NCBI GenBank assembly: GCA_965205385.1
Contig: CBDBGS010000008.1
Location: 310,001 to 374,000 of the forward strand
Reading direction: 5' to 3'
DNA length: 64,000 nt
Source: CATOSP01 sp965205385
GTDB lineage: Bacteria > Chloroflexota > Dehalococcoidia > Lucifugimonadales > UBA3495
Made by a program: the position numbers and the translations under genes. Position 1 is the first letter of the stretch. Every line of letters begins with the position of its first letter. Below are positions 55,345-62,926 of this stretch, piece after piece. The notes beneath the pieces are model-generated. The model searched no databases. It had not been told where the DNA came from and saw only the letters and a program-made list of their open reading frames with translations.

Positions 55345-57093
55345 ATGGTCACGAAGGTTGAAGGACAAATTAGGGCCGGGACCCTGGACGAGCTTAAGGA
55401 CGGTGTGTGCCGGGTCGTCACCGGCGGGGGCCACACAATTGCCGTCGTATACCACGAGGGCCAGGTGTATGCCGTGGACAACCGCTGTCCCCACATGGGT
55501 TTCCCGCTGGACCGGGGCAGCGTCAGCAACGGTATTCTGACCTGTCATTGGCACCATGCCCGGTTCGATCTCTCCAGCGGCGGCACGTTCAACCCCTTCG
55601 CCGACGATGTCCGCAGCTTTCCCGTAATGGTCATCGACGGCGAGGTCTGGGTGGACCCGCAACCCGCCGAACGGGACGAGGCCGGTCATTGGGCGGGCAG
55701 GTTGCGAGACGGGTTGGAGCACAGCATTCGCCTGGTGGTCGCGAAATCCGTGCTCGGGCTTCACGCCGCCGGGGCGGACTACCGGCAGGCACTGAGAATC
55801 GGGGCCGACTTCGGCGCTACCTATACTTCGGCGGGTTGGGGGTCCGCCATGACCATCCTCACCTCAACGGCGAACATTCTCCCCCTGCTGGCCGAAGACG
55901 ACCGCCCCGTCGCCCTCTTTCAGGGTTTGCTTCACGTAGCCAGGGAGTGCGCCGGGAAACCGCCCCGCTTCGTCGTAGATCCGCTTCCAACCGGCGAAAC
56001 CCGCCCCGAGGTCTTCAAACAATGGTTCCGGGGTTTCATCGATGTCCGAGACGAGGACGCCGCCGAGCGTTGCCTGCGTACTGCCATCGAGTTGGGACTG
56101 TCGCGGCGGGAAATAGCGGACATGGTCTTCGCCGCGGCCACCGACCATATCTACTTGGATGCCGGACACGTGGTCGATTTCGCCAACAAGGCCTTCGAAC
56201 TCCTGGACCACATCGGCTGGGAACATGCGAGCCAGACGCTGACCAGTCTGGTCCATGGGATGGCCCGGGCCCGAAGGAGCCAGGAGCTTAGTTCGTGGCG
56301 TCATCCGATAGACCTGGCGTCGTTGGTCTGGCGGGCGCGTGAGGAGCTGCCAACCTTGTTCGAGCAGGGTCAGCGTGGCGGCGCGGTTTGGGACGGGGCC
56401 GACGCCCTGGCCAGGGATATGCTCAGCGATTCTCCGACCGACATCGTGGGCGCGATCAAGGACGCTGTACGGTCCGGCGCTACTGCCCAGGACCTGGGTT
56501 CGGCCCTGTCCTACGCTGCGTTTCTCAGGATGGCCCATTTTCACATTTCCAACGAGTTCAACGATTGGGACGCGGTCCACAACACATTGACCGCGGCCAA
56601 TGCGTTGCACCAGGCGTTGAAGCGGGCCCCATCATTGGAACTCATGCGGGCCGTGTTCGACGTTGCCATGAGCATCTACCTGGACCGGTTCCTGAACATG
56701 CCTCCGCAACGCATACCGGAGACCGGCAGCGGCCCGGTAGCCGGAGATGAGCTTCTGGCACAACTGTTCGAGCGGATGGACGTCCGGCAGCAGGTGGAGG
56801 AAGTCTCCAACTTGGTCTCGCGGTACATCACCGGAGATGGAGACCCGGACGCCTTGATGGCCGCGCTTGGCCGGGGAATGCTCATGGAAGATGCTGGGTT
56901 TCACTCGTTTCAGATTGTCGACGCGGCGTTCCGGCAGTACCAGGACCGCCGGGGGACTGAGTCGGGAAGGCATGTTCTCATAGGTATGTCCCGGTTCCTG
57001 GCGGCCCACGCCCCGACGCCCCGCGCTGTTAACCAGACCTACCAGATTGCGGTGCGGCTCCACCGCGGCGAGGAGATTTTCCGAGAGCCTTAG
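55345..57093 (+). CDS. Rieske ferredoxin fused to a large helical domain
   Basis: The 582-residue protein starts with a Rieske [2Fe-2S] domain (about residues 5-110): 'NRCPHMGFPLDRG' and 'LTCHWHHARFDLSSGG' give the C-x-H ... C-x2-H ligands. About 460 residues follow that are mostly helical, with His-rich helices ('ATDHIYLDAGHVVDFANKAF', 'LRMAHFHISNEFNDWDAVHN', 'TLTSLVHGMARA'). I do not recognise this domain with certainty. The spaced His residues could bind a metal or substrate, so the Rieske part may feed electrons to a C-terminal oxidase; this is an inference. The ATG follows a GAGGATGTGTT stretch. The gene stands alone. Confidence 0.75.
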   Translation: MVTKVEGQIRAGTLDELKDGVCRVVTGGGHTIAVVYHEGQVYAVDNRCPHMGFPLDRGSVSNGILTCHWHHARFDLSSGGTFNPFADDVRSFPVMVIDGEVWVDPQPAERDEAGHWAGRLRDGLEHSIRLVVAKSVLGLHAAGADYRQALRIGADFGATYTSAGWGSAMTILTSTANILPLLAEDDRPVALFQGLLHVARECAGKPPRFVVDPLPTGETRPEVFKQWFRGFIDVRDEDAAERCLRTAIELGLSRREIADMVFAAATDHIYLDAGHVVDFANKAFELLDHIGWEHASQTLTSLVHGMARARRSQELSSWRHPIDLASLVWRAREELPTLFEQGQRGGAVWDGADALARDMLSDSPTDIVGAIKDAVRSGATAQDLGSALSYAAFLRMAHFHISNEFNDWDAVHNTLTAANALHQALKRAPSLELMRAVFDVAMSIYLDRFLNMPPQRIPETGSGPVAGDELLAQLFERMDVRQQVEEVSNLVSRYITGDGDPDALMAALGRGMLMEDAGFHSFQIVDAAFRQYQDRRGTESGRHVLIGMSRFLAAHAPTPRAVNQTYQIAVRLHRGEEIFREP

Positions 57094-57140
57094 GCTTGAG
57101 AGACTAGAAAGTCCTTCGACTCCGCTGCGCTCCGCTTAGG

Positions 57141-57229
57141 AAGAGCGGAGGTTGGCGCACCTGCCAAGAGCGGGGGTTGGCAACCCTGGGAAGAGCGGGG
57201 GTTGGCTCGCCTGCCAAGAGCGGGAGATG
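57141..57229. repeat. 25-bp tandem repeat, about 3.5 copies
   Basis: Units at 57141, 57166, 57191 and a partial one at 57216 share the start AAGAGCGG(A/G)GGTTGGC, followed by variable bases. The array lies directly upstream of the LLM oxidoreductase, ending about 25 bases before its ATG, so it may lie in its leader mRNA. The role is unknown. Confidence 0.8.
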
Positions 57230-57255
57230 GACTCTAAACAAGAGGGAGAGAAAAC

Positions 57256-58107
57256 ATGGCCGTTGGAATAGTCGTGCCCCTGCCAGCCTACACCATCGAC
57301 CCGGCGTTTATCGCAAAGAAGGCCGAAGAATTGGGTTTTGAGTCCATGTGGTACCACGAACACCCGATCCTGCCGGTCAGCAGCGGCAGCCCTTTCCCGT
57401 CTACCGGCGGAGACATCCCATGGACTTACCGCCACTTCACGGACCCCTATATCGCCCTTTCTCGCGCCTCGGCGGTTACGAGCAAGATAAAGCTGGGAAC
57501 GGGGATAACCCTGGTCCCTGAGCGAAACCCGTTGATACTGGCCAAGGAGGTCGCAGCCCTCGACCATTACAGCGGAGGAAGGTTCCTGTTCGGGATCGGC
57601 GCAGGTTGGAACCGGGAAGAGACCGAGATGATGGGCGGGGACTTCGACCACCGCTGGACCCAGACGCGGGAGGCGGTACTGGCGCTCAAGGAGCTATGGA
57701 CCAAAGACGAAGCGGAATTCCATGGCCGCTACTACGACTTTCCGCCCGTCTATTGCTATCCCAAGCCGGTCCAACAGCCCCATCCCCCGGTCCTGCTGGG
57801 CGGCAACGCACGCAACGTGCTACAGCGGATTGCACGTTGGGGCGACGGCTGGCTGCCGATACGGGTCGCGCCCGCCCAGATCGATGAGAGCCGAAAGATG
57901 CTAGACGCTCTGGCCGCCGAGAGGGGTCGCGACCCGGAGTCCATCACGATCTCCATTTTCGGCCAACCACCCGACACCACCAGGCAGCAAGTCGAAGACT
58001 TCCTGAATGCGGGGGCGGTCCGGGTCTCCGTGTGGGGAGAGCCCTGCGAGACCGAAACGGAGATGGGAGAACAGTTAGAAAGAATCGCGGAGGCTCTGGT
58101 CCGCTAG
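57256..58107 (+). CDS. LLM-class F420-dependent oxidoreductase
   Basis: The 283-residue protein is a luciferase-like TIM-barrel enzyme. It has 'FIAKKAEELGFESMWYHEHP', 'TDPYIALSRASAVTSKIKLG' (without its first Thr read as 'DPYIALSRASAV'), 'LAKEVAALDHYSGGRFLFGI' and 'GAGWNREETEMMG', then 'HPPVLLGGNARNVLQRIARW'. These are typical of the F420-dependent group, which transfers hydride to or from F420. The substrate is unknown. A GAGGGAGAG site precedes the ATG. It follows the 25-bp repeats. Confidence 0.9.
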   Translation: MAVGIVVPLPAYTIDPAFIAKKAEELGFESMWYHEHPILPVSSGSPFPSTGGDIPWTYRHFTDPYIALSRASAVTSKIKLGTGITLVPERNPLILAKEVAALDHYSGGRFLFGIGAGWNREETEMMGGDFDHRWTQTREAVLALKELWTKDEAEFHGRYYDFPPVYCYPKPVQQPHPPVLLGGNARNVLQRIARWGDGWLPIRVAPAQIDESRKMLDALAAERGRDPESITISIFGQPPDTTRQQVEDFLNAGAVRVSVWGEPCETETEMGEQLERIAEALVR

Positions 58108-58121
58108 CCGGTGAACCTGTG

Positions 58122-58409
58122 GTGAAACAGATGCACTACCAAAAACATAACCTGTATACCGGGGAGTACGATCTCACAGACCATGGCGTCTGCACTCCCC
58201 CCGACGACAGTGAATGGACCGTTCTGGCGGTGGTTGGCGAACATGAGGAAGGCGGTCAATTCACCGCGATAGAAGGGGAGGCGGAAAACATCTGCCTTGT
58301 CCTGCAGGACGCTGAGTTCTGGCCGGTGTTGAGCTTCATTACTCACACGGAGGCGCGTCTACTGGCCCATGCCCTACTGGAGGCGGTGGGCCAGGAGCAT
58401 CAGACTTAG
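58122..58409 (+). CDS. Small uncharacterised soluble protein
   Basis: About 95 residues from GTG 58122 (or ATG 58131). It is acidic, without transmembrane segments; a block 'LYTGEYDLTDHGVCTPPDDS' and a C-terminal helix 'THTEARLLAHALLEAVGQEH' are visible. It begins 14 bases after the LLM oxidoreductase gene and is probably co-transcribed. Not recognised. Confidence 0.55.
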   Translation: MKQMHYQKHNLYTGEYDLTDHGVCTPPDDSEWTVLAVVGEHEEGGQFTAIEGEAENICLVLQDAEFWPVLSFITHTEARLLAHALLEAVGQEHQT

Positions 58410-58413
58410 GAGA

Positions 58414-58656
58414 TTACCCGCCGATCAACCGGCTGGCGAAGATGGCGACGAACAGCCCGCCGGCGACCGCAAGAATGGCGTAGAACAAGCGGTCAACACG
58501 ACGGTGGACTTCCCGTAGGCCGTCACCTAAGTCGGCTTTAATTTCGCCTTGGTCTTGTTTGAGCGAAATGATATCGCCTTCGATACGTCCTATCGTACGC
58601 CATATGGCGGTGGCATCAATCTGATTGTCTGATTCGGTAGTCATCCTGTCGGTCAT
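58414..58656 (-). CDS. Small coiled-coil membrane-anchored protein
   Basis: The 80-residue protein has a polar helix with coiled-coil spacing ('IGRIEGDIISLKQDQGEIKA' then 'DLGDGLREVHRRVDRL') and a C-terminal transmembrane helix 'FYAILAVAGGLFVAIFASRL'. This layout is common among small phage-like or membrane-associated proteins (XhlA-like). The function is unknown. Confidence 0.6.
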   Translation of the reverse strand: MTDRMTTESDNQIDATAIWRTIGRIEGDIISLKQDQGEIKADLGDGLREVHRRVDRLFYAILAVAGGLFVAIFASRLIGG

Positions 58657-58725
58657 CCAGCGAGGTTGAGGGCCTGCCGGAAGCGTAGTGCGCCTCCGGG
58701 CATCAACCCGAAGGCGCGTTGGATC

Positions 58726-59853
58726 TTACACGAAGGCGAATTGCTCGAAGTTGCCGTGGACTATGGGTTGTGGGTCGAGACCCAGCCATTTGTCCAGGAT
58801 GGTTGCGTAGGTTGAGCGGAAGTCATTGGTGAAGTGGAGGTCCCCTTCGGACTGGTCTTCCGGCCTGAGGGACGGGAACTCTCCGTAGAAGCCCCCGTTG
58901 ACCGAGCCGCCGATCACAAAAGCGACTCCGCCCGAACCGTGGTCCGTGCCCGCGCCGTTGTCCCGGATCCTGCGTCCGAACTCGGACCAGACCAGGATCA
59001 GCGTATCGTCGAATAGGCCGTGCTCTTCCAAGTCCTGGGTGAAGTCGGCGATGGCTGTGGACACATCGGTCCAGAGCTTGGCGTGGGCTGGCCTCTCGTT
59101 GCTATGGGTGTCGAAGCTGCCGTGCTGGGCGTAGTAAATGCGCGTGCCCAGGTCGGCGGACATCACCTGCGCGATGTTCCTGAGCGCCCCGGCGATGGGA
59201 CTGTCGGCGTACTCCACGTCTGAGGTGTACTGCATCGGCGCGGTCCGCAGCGTGTCCGAGCCCCTGAGGGCGTTGGTCCCGGTTTGACCGAGCACCTGCG
59301 CCACCGCGTCTTTGGCCTGAGACGGCCCGTAAATGCGGCTAAAGGACTCCAGCGCCTGCCTCCGGGCCGTTTCATCTTGCATGTTGGGAAGCAAGCCGTA
59401 GGTCTCAAGGTTGCCCACCGACGCTACGGGGACGCCCTTGGACACCATCGCCCTGGGAAGAGCCCGCCCAAAGTTCACGCCGGTCAAGACGTTTTCCGCG
59501 TTGGCATCCAGGTCGCGGACCGTTGCTCCCAGCCAGCCTTCGGCGCCGATCTTGTCGGGCTCGGCGGTGTACCAGACGTCCCTGGAACGGAAGTGGGAGC
59601 GGTTGGGGCTGGGATAGCCTATCCCCGGAATGACCCCAATCTTGCCCTGGTCCCATAGGTGCTTGATGGGTCCCATACTGGGGTTGAGGCCGAACTCGTC
59701 ATGTACCCGGATTACTTCATCCTGCGGGATGCCAACGGTGGGCCGGAAGTCGTAGTACAGACCGTTGTTGTACGGGACCACCGTATTCAGGGCGTCGTTG
59801 CCTCCCTGAAGCTCTATGACTACTACCGACCGGTCCCTCTTGATGGAAGTCAT
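58726..59853 (-). CDS. DUF1501 protein
   Basis: The product of about 375 residues has the DUF1501 layout: 'RSVVVIELQGGNDALNTVVP' at the start, 'IPGIGYPSPNRSHFRSRDVW', 'YYAQHGSFDTHSNERPAHAK' and 'LILVWSEFGRRIRDNGAGTD' plus 'HGSGGVAFVIGG'. These are the metal-binding blocks of the sulfatase/alkaline-phosphatase-like family. DUF1501 and DUF1800 genes commonly occur together, as here. The second ATG (59853) has a GGAGG site 7 bases away and is preferred over 59859. The function is not established. Confidence 0.9.
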   Translation of the reverse strand: MTSIKRDRSVVVIELQGGNDALNTVVPYNNGLYYDFRPTVGIPQDEVIRVHDEFGLNPSMGPIKHLWDQGKIGVIPGIGYPSPNRSHFRSRDVWYTAEPDKIGAEGWLGATVRDLDANAENVLTGVNFGRALPRAMVSKGVPVASVGNLETYGLLPNMQDETARRQALESFSRIYGPSQAKDAVAQVLGQTGTNALRGSDTLRTAPMQYTSDVEYADSPIAGALRNIAQVMSADLGTRIYYAQHGSFDTHSNERPAHAKLWTDVSTAIADFTQDLEEHGLFDDTLILVWSEFGRRIRDNGAGTDHGSGGVAFVIGGSVNGGFYGEFPSLRPEDQSEGDLHFTNDFRSTYATILDKWLGLDPQPIVHGNFEQFAFV

Positions 59854-59864
59854 GGTCATTCCTC

Positions 59865-60893
59865 CTAAGCGCCAGGCTTGTAGACCTGGATTCTATGGCG
59901 ATTGCTCTCGATTACGTAGAGGTTTCCGGCGGGGTCTAGCTTGACCGACACTGGAGACCAAAATAGTTTTTCGATATGGGAAGATTCCTCGTGGGGCTCG
60001 TCGACGAAGTATTCTATTTCAGGTTCCAAGTTGGCTCTGGACCGTGCGGCGCCCTCTTCCTCGTTAATCTTCAGGAAGTTGGCGGCCCATTCCGAGAGGG
60101 TTGCCTCGCCACGTAGAACCTGAACGGACTGTCCATCCTGGTCCAACACTTGCACACGCTCGTTGCCCCAGTCCGCCACGTAGATGTAGCCCTCGCCATC
60201 CACGGCGACTCCCGACGGGCGGGAGAACTCTCCGGCTCCGCGTCCCGGCGCGCCAAAGGATGCAAGGTGGACGCCGTCCTGGGAGAACTTCTGGATGCGG
60301 TCATTTCGCCAGTCCGCAACGTACACCTGGTCGTTGGCGTCGATGGCCAGTCCCCAGGGCATGTCGAACTCGCCCGGTCCGTCACCCTGCCGTCCGAAAC
60401 TCAGGAGGAGGCGGCCTTCGAGGGTGAACTTCTGTACCCTGTGGTTGTAGGTGTCGGCGACGTACAGGTTGCCCGCGCTGTCCAGGGCCAACCCCGAGGG
60501 CGTATCCAACTCTCCTTCAGCGGAGCCGTGTTGGCCCCACCGGGTGATGAAGTGGCCTTCGTCGTCGAAGACCGAGACCTTATGCGTGTATTCATCGCTG
60601 ACGAACACTCGCCCCTGGTCGTCGGCAGTGCAGGCGGAAGGCCAGATTAGCTGGCCATCATCTTGGCCGAAGAAACCGAAGGTGCCGTAGTATTCGCTAT
60701 CGAGGTCGCACACCGTGACGCGGACACCTCGTACGACGCTTTCCAGCGACTTGTTGGTGACGTACATACGCCCGTTGGGGCCTATGGCGGTGTCGGTGGG
60801 GTAGTAGAACCCCCGGCCTTCCATGGTGGTCATCCCCACGGTGCGCAAGTATTCGAGGAATTTGGTCTTAGTCTTGCCTTGCGCGGTGGTCAT
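59865..60893 (-). CDS. NHL-repeat beta-propeller protein
   Basis: The 342-residue protein consists of NHL repeats, each with a core like 'PSGLALDSAGNLYVADTYNH' or 'PSGVAVDGEGYIYVADWGNE' followed by 'RVQKF' or 'RVQVL'. About six blades are visible, with a charged insert at about 260-310. No signal peptide is obvious. It lies between DUF1501 and DUF1800 genes on the same strand with short gaps (11 and 36 bases), so it is likely part of the same system as a binding scaffold. Confidence 0.9.
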   Translation of the reverse strand: MTTAQGKTKTKFLEYLRTVGMTTMEGRGFYYPTDTAIGPNGRMYVTNKSLESVVRGVRVTVCDLDSEYYGTFGFFGQDDGQLIWPSACTADDQGRVFVSDEYTHKVSVFDDEGHFITRWGQHGSAEGELDTPSGLALDSAGNLYVADTYNHRVQKFTLEGRLLLSFGRQGDGPGEFDMPWGLAIDANDQVYVADWRNDRIQKFSQDGVHLASFGAPGRGAGEFSRPSGVAVDGEGYIYVADWGNERVQVLDQDGQSVQVLRGEATLSEWAANFLKINEEEGAARSRANLEPEIEYFVDEPHEESSHIEKLFWSPVSVKLDPAGNLYVIESNRHRIQVYKPGA

Positions 60894-60929
60894 CGTCTTC
60901 CCTGCCAGTTATTTGATAGGGTAGGCGCT

Positions 60930-62369
60930 CTATGCGCGCTGGAATTCCTGGGTCGATGCGACCATCTGGATCACTTCGGCAATGCGCTGGCGTCCAGCTT
61001 GGTCGAGGCTACCGCTCCGTACTCCGCTGGAGCCTACCGAGGACGCGAAATTAACGAGTTCCTGCCTGGTATCCTCGGAAACGGAGATAGCTCCGATCTG
61101 GTCGAGGCACGCGTCCACCAAACTCTCCGAGGAGTCCAGCGGCACCCCGGCAGCCTCAATCCGGTAGATCATGGCCTGGACTCCGGGCCGGTTGACGTCC
61201 CCCAACTGCTGGGAGGAGAAATTGATCCTCTCGACCAGTGAGCCGGTGTCGATCCAATCAGTGCCCTGGTGCCAGCCTTCGACGCTGGGAGGGTTGTTCA
61301 GGTATTGGCCCATGAATACCGCCTGCTGGTACCGGTCCAGAATTTCCTTACGTGGGCGGTCGAATTCGGAGGTCAGCCGCAGCACCCCGGCCACCAGTTC
61401 CACCGGGCTCTTGACCTTGCGGTACCAGGAACTTTGGGCCTTGAAAAACTCGGAGTTGAACAACACCCGCAGCATCGCGGAGATGTCGTAGTTACTCTCG
61501 AAGTAGGTCTTGGCCAGCAGGTCGATGGCCGCCGGGTCGGCTGGCTCGACGTAGGGCCACTCAGGGACCGGGGGCTCATCGGCAACGAAGAAGCTGTACA
61601 TGTGGCGGGCGATAAACCTCGCCGTTGCTTGCTGTTGGCAGATGATGCCGACCACGTCCTCGCCGTTTAACCGGCCGCGCTGTCCCAGAAATTCTTTCTC
61701 GCCGTCGTCGTGGTCTTCTTCGTTGAACTCGAAATGCCAGGAGATCCGGCCATAGGGCCAGTCCGAGTCCCGCATGGAGCGCAACTCCATGTATTCCCGG
61801 TTGCCCAGGGTCCAGCCGGTGAAGGCGCGGGCGCACTCCTTGATGTCCTGTTCGGTGTAGTTGCCGACGCCCATGGAGAACAGTTCCAGCAACTCGCGGC
61901 CGAAATTCTCGTTGATGGCGTCCTTATGGTTGTCCTGGTTGTCCAACCAGATGATCATCGCCGGGTCTTTGGCGAGTTCCAGCAGCAGGTCCCGGAAGCT
62001 GGCCATGCCGTAGCGGCGGAACATTCGGACCTGGTCTGAGAGGGCCTTGCCGTGGATTACCTTGGGGTATCCTGTGGCGAAGATGCCGTGCCAGAAAAGG
62101 GAGACCTTTTCCCGGAGCGGCGTGGAGGTGGTGGCCATGCGGTAGAGCCAATTCTCGCCGGAGGCTTGGGGCCCCATCATCCCCGAAAGCTCCGGGTGAA
62201 AGCGGCGGATTACGTCGTCTCCCATCCTTTGCTCATGGGACTGGTCAAGCAACTCCTCAACCGTGGCCTCGTAACCCCTTACGGCGAATTCCTCCAGTTG
62301 GTCGCGGGTCGCGCCGAACCCAGCCCGGCGCATGAGGTGCGCTATCTGTTCGATATTACGGTTTCCCAT
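60930..62369 (-). CDS. DUF1800 protein
   Basis: The 479-residue protein has the DUF1800 hallmarks 'IAHLMRRAGFGATRDQLEEF', 'PLREKVSLFWHGIFATGYPK', 'DPAMIIWLDNQDNHKDAINE' 'NFGRELLELFSMGVGNYTEQ' and 'PPSVEGWHQGTDWIDTGSLV'. The function is unknown; it is usually paired with DUF1501 proteins. ATG 62369 has a GGAGGGG site and is preferred over the longer frame to 62411. It is the first gene of this three-gene unit. Confidence 0.92.
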   Translation of the reverse strand: MGNRNIEQIAHLMRRAGFGATRDQLEEFAVRGYEATVEELLDQSHEQRMGDDVIRRFHPELSGMMGPQASGENWLYRMATTSTPLREKVSLFWHGIFATGYPKVIHGKALSDQVRMFRRYGMASFRDLLLELAKDPAMIIWLDNQDNHKDAINENFGRELLELFSMGVGNYTEQDIKECARAFTGWTLGNREYMELRSMRDSDWPYGRISWHFEFNEEDHDDGEKEFLGQRGRLNGEDVVGIICQQQATARFIARHMYSFFVADEPPVPEWPYVEPADPAAIDLLAKTYFESNYDISAMLRVLFNSEFFKAQSSWYRKVKSPVELVAGVLRLTSEFDRPRKEILDRYQQAVFMGQYLNNPPSVEGWHQGTDWIDTGSLVERINFSSQQLGDVNRPGVQAMIYRIEAAGVPLDSSESLVDACLDQIGAISVSEDTRQELVNFASSVGSSGVRSGSLDQAGRQRIAEVIQMVASTQEFQRA

Positions 62370-62441
62370 TTGATATCCCCTCCATGTGGAGCGATTATAC
62401 ATGGTCAACATAGAGAATAGGGAGTGTTCGGCCTGACGGCG

Positions 62442-62756
62442 CTATGCCTGGTCGCCGGTCCTATTGAGAAACTCCTCCACTTCCGGGGTACGAGGAAGGA
62501 CTTGCACGCCGTCCACTTCAATTCCGAACCGTTCAAAGGCTTCTTTAACCCGTTGCAGTTTTTCCTCTTGTCCGAGTTTCCTGCCCTCGTTAAACTGCTT
62601 CTTCCGAAACATCTGCGCTAGCAAAACGACTACCTCCACGTTGGCGAAAACGATTACCGTTACGGCGACCGATGAGCCTACGCCTTGGCCTATCCCAATA
62701 ATGGTTCTCGCCCAAGAGTCACCCGTATTGTAGAGAATCTCGTACCCACCTACCAA
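62442..62756 (-). CDS. Small membrane protein with coiled-coil tail
   Basis: The 104-residue frame from a TTG has a hydrophobic segment ('SVAVTVIVFANVEVVVLLAQ') and a charged helical tail ('GQEEKLQRVKEAFERFGIEV') ending 'EVEEFLNRTGDQA'. The same frame continues upstream through a further hydrophobic stretch ('LILSVVLANCLIVLVGGYE') to an in-frame TAG without a usual start codon, so the true N-terminus is probably longer or the gene is damaged. Not recognised. Confidence 0.5.
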   Translation of the reverse strand: MVGGYEILYNTGDSWARTIIGIGQGVGSSVAVTVIVFANVEVVVLLAQMFRKKQFNEGRKLGQEEKLQRVKEAFERFGIEVDGVQVLPRTPEVEEFLNRTGDQA

Positions 62757-62926
62757 GACTATCAGACAATTTGCGAGTACGACCGAGAGAATGAGATATC
62801 GGGTAAGCCCTTCCGGAGGCTGGTCAGGCTAGGACCGAACTATGGGAATGGATCATCCGCCGAGTTGTCCTCAGCCCTCGACGGAGGTCCGACTCGCTAG
62901 GTTCACTTCGGCGGTGATCTATGGCC

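Noticed and set aside
57141..57229. CRISPR array
   Set aside because: The 25-bp units are directly adjacent without spacers, so this is a simple tandem repeat; no cas genes are present.
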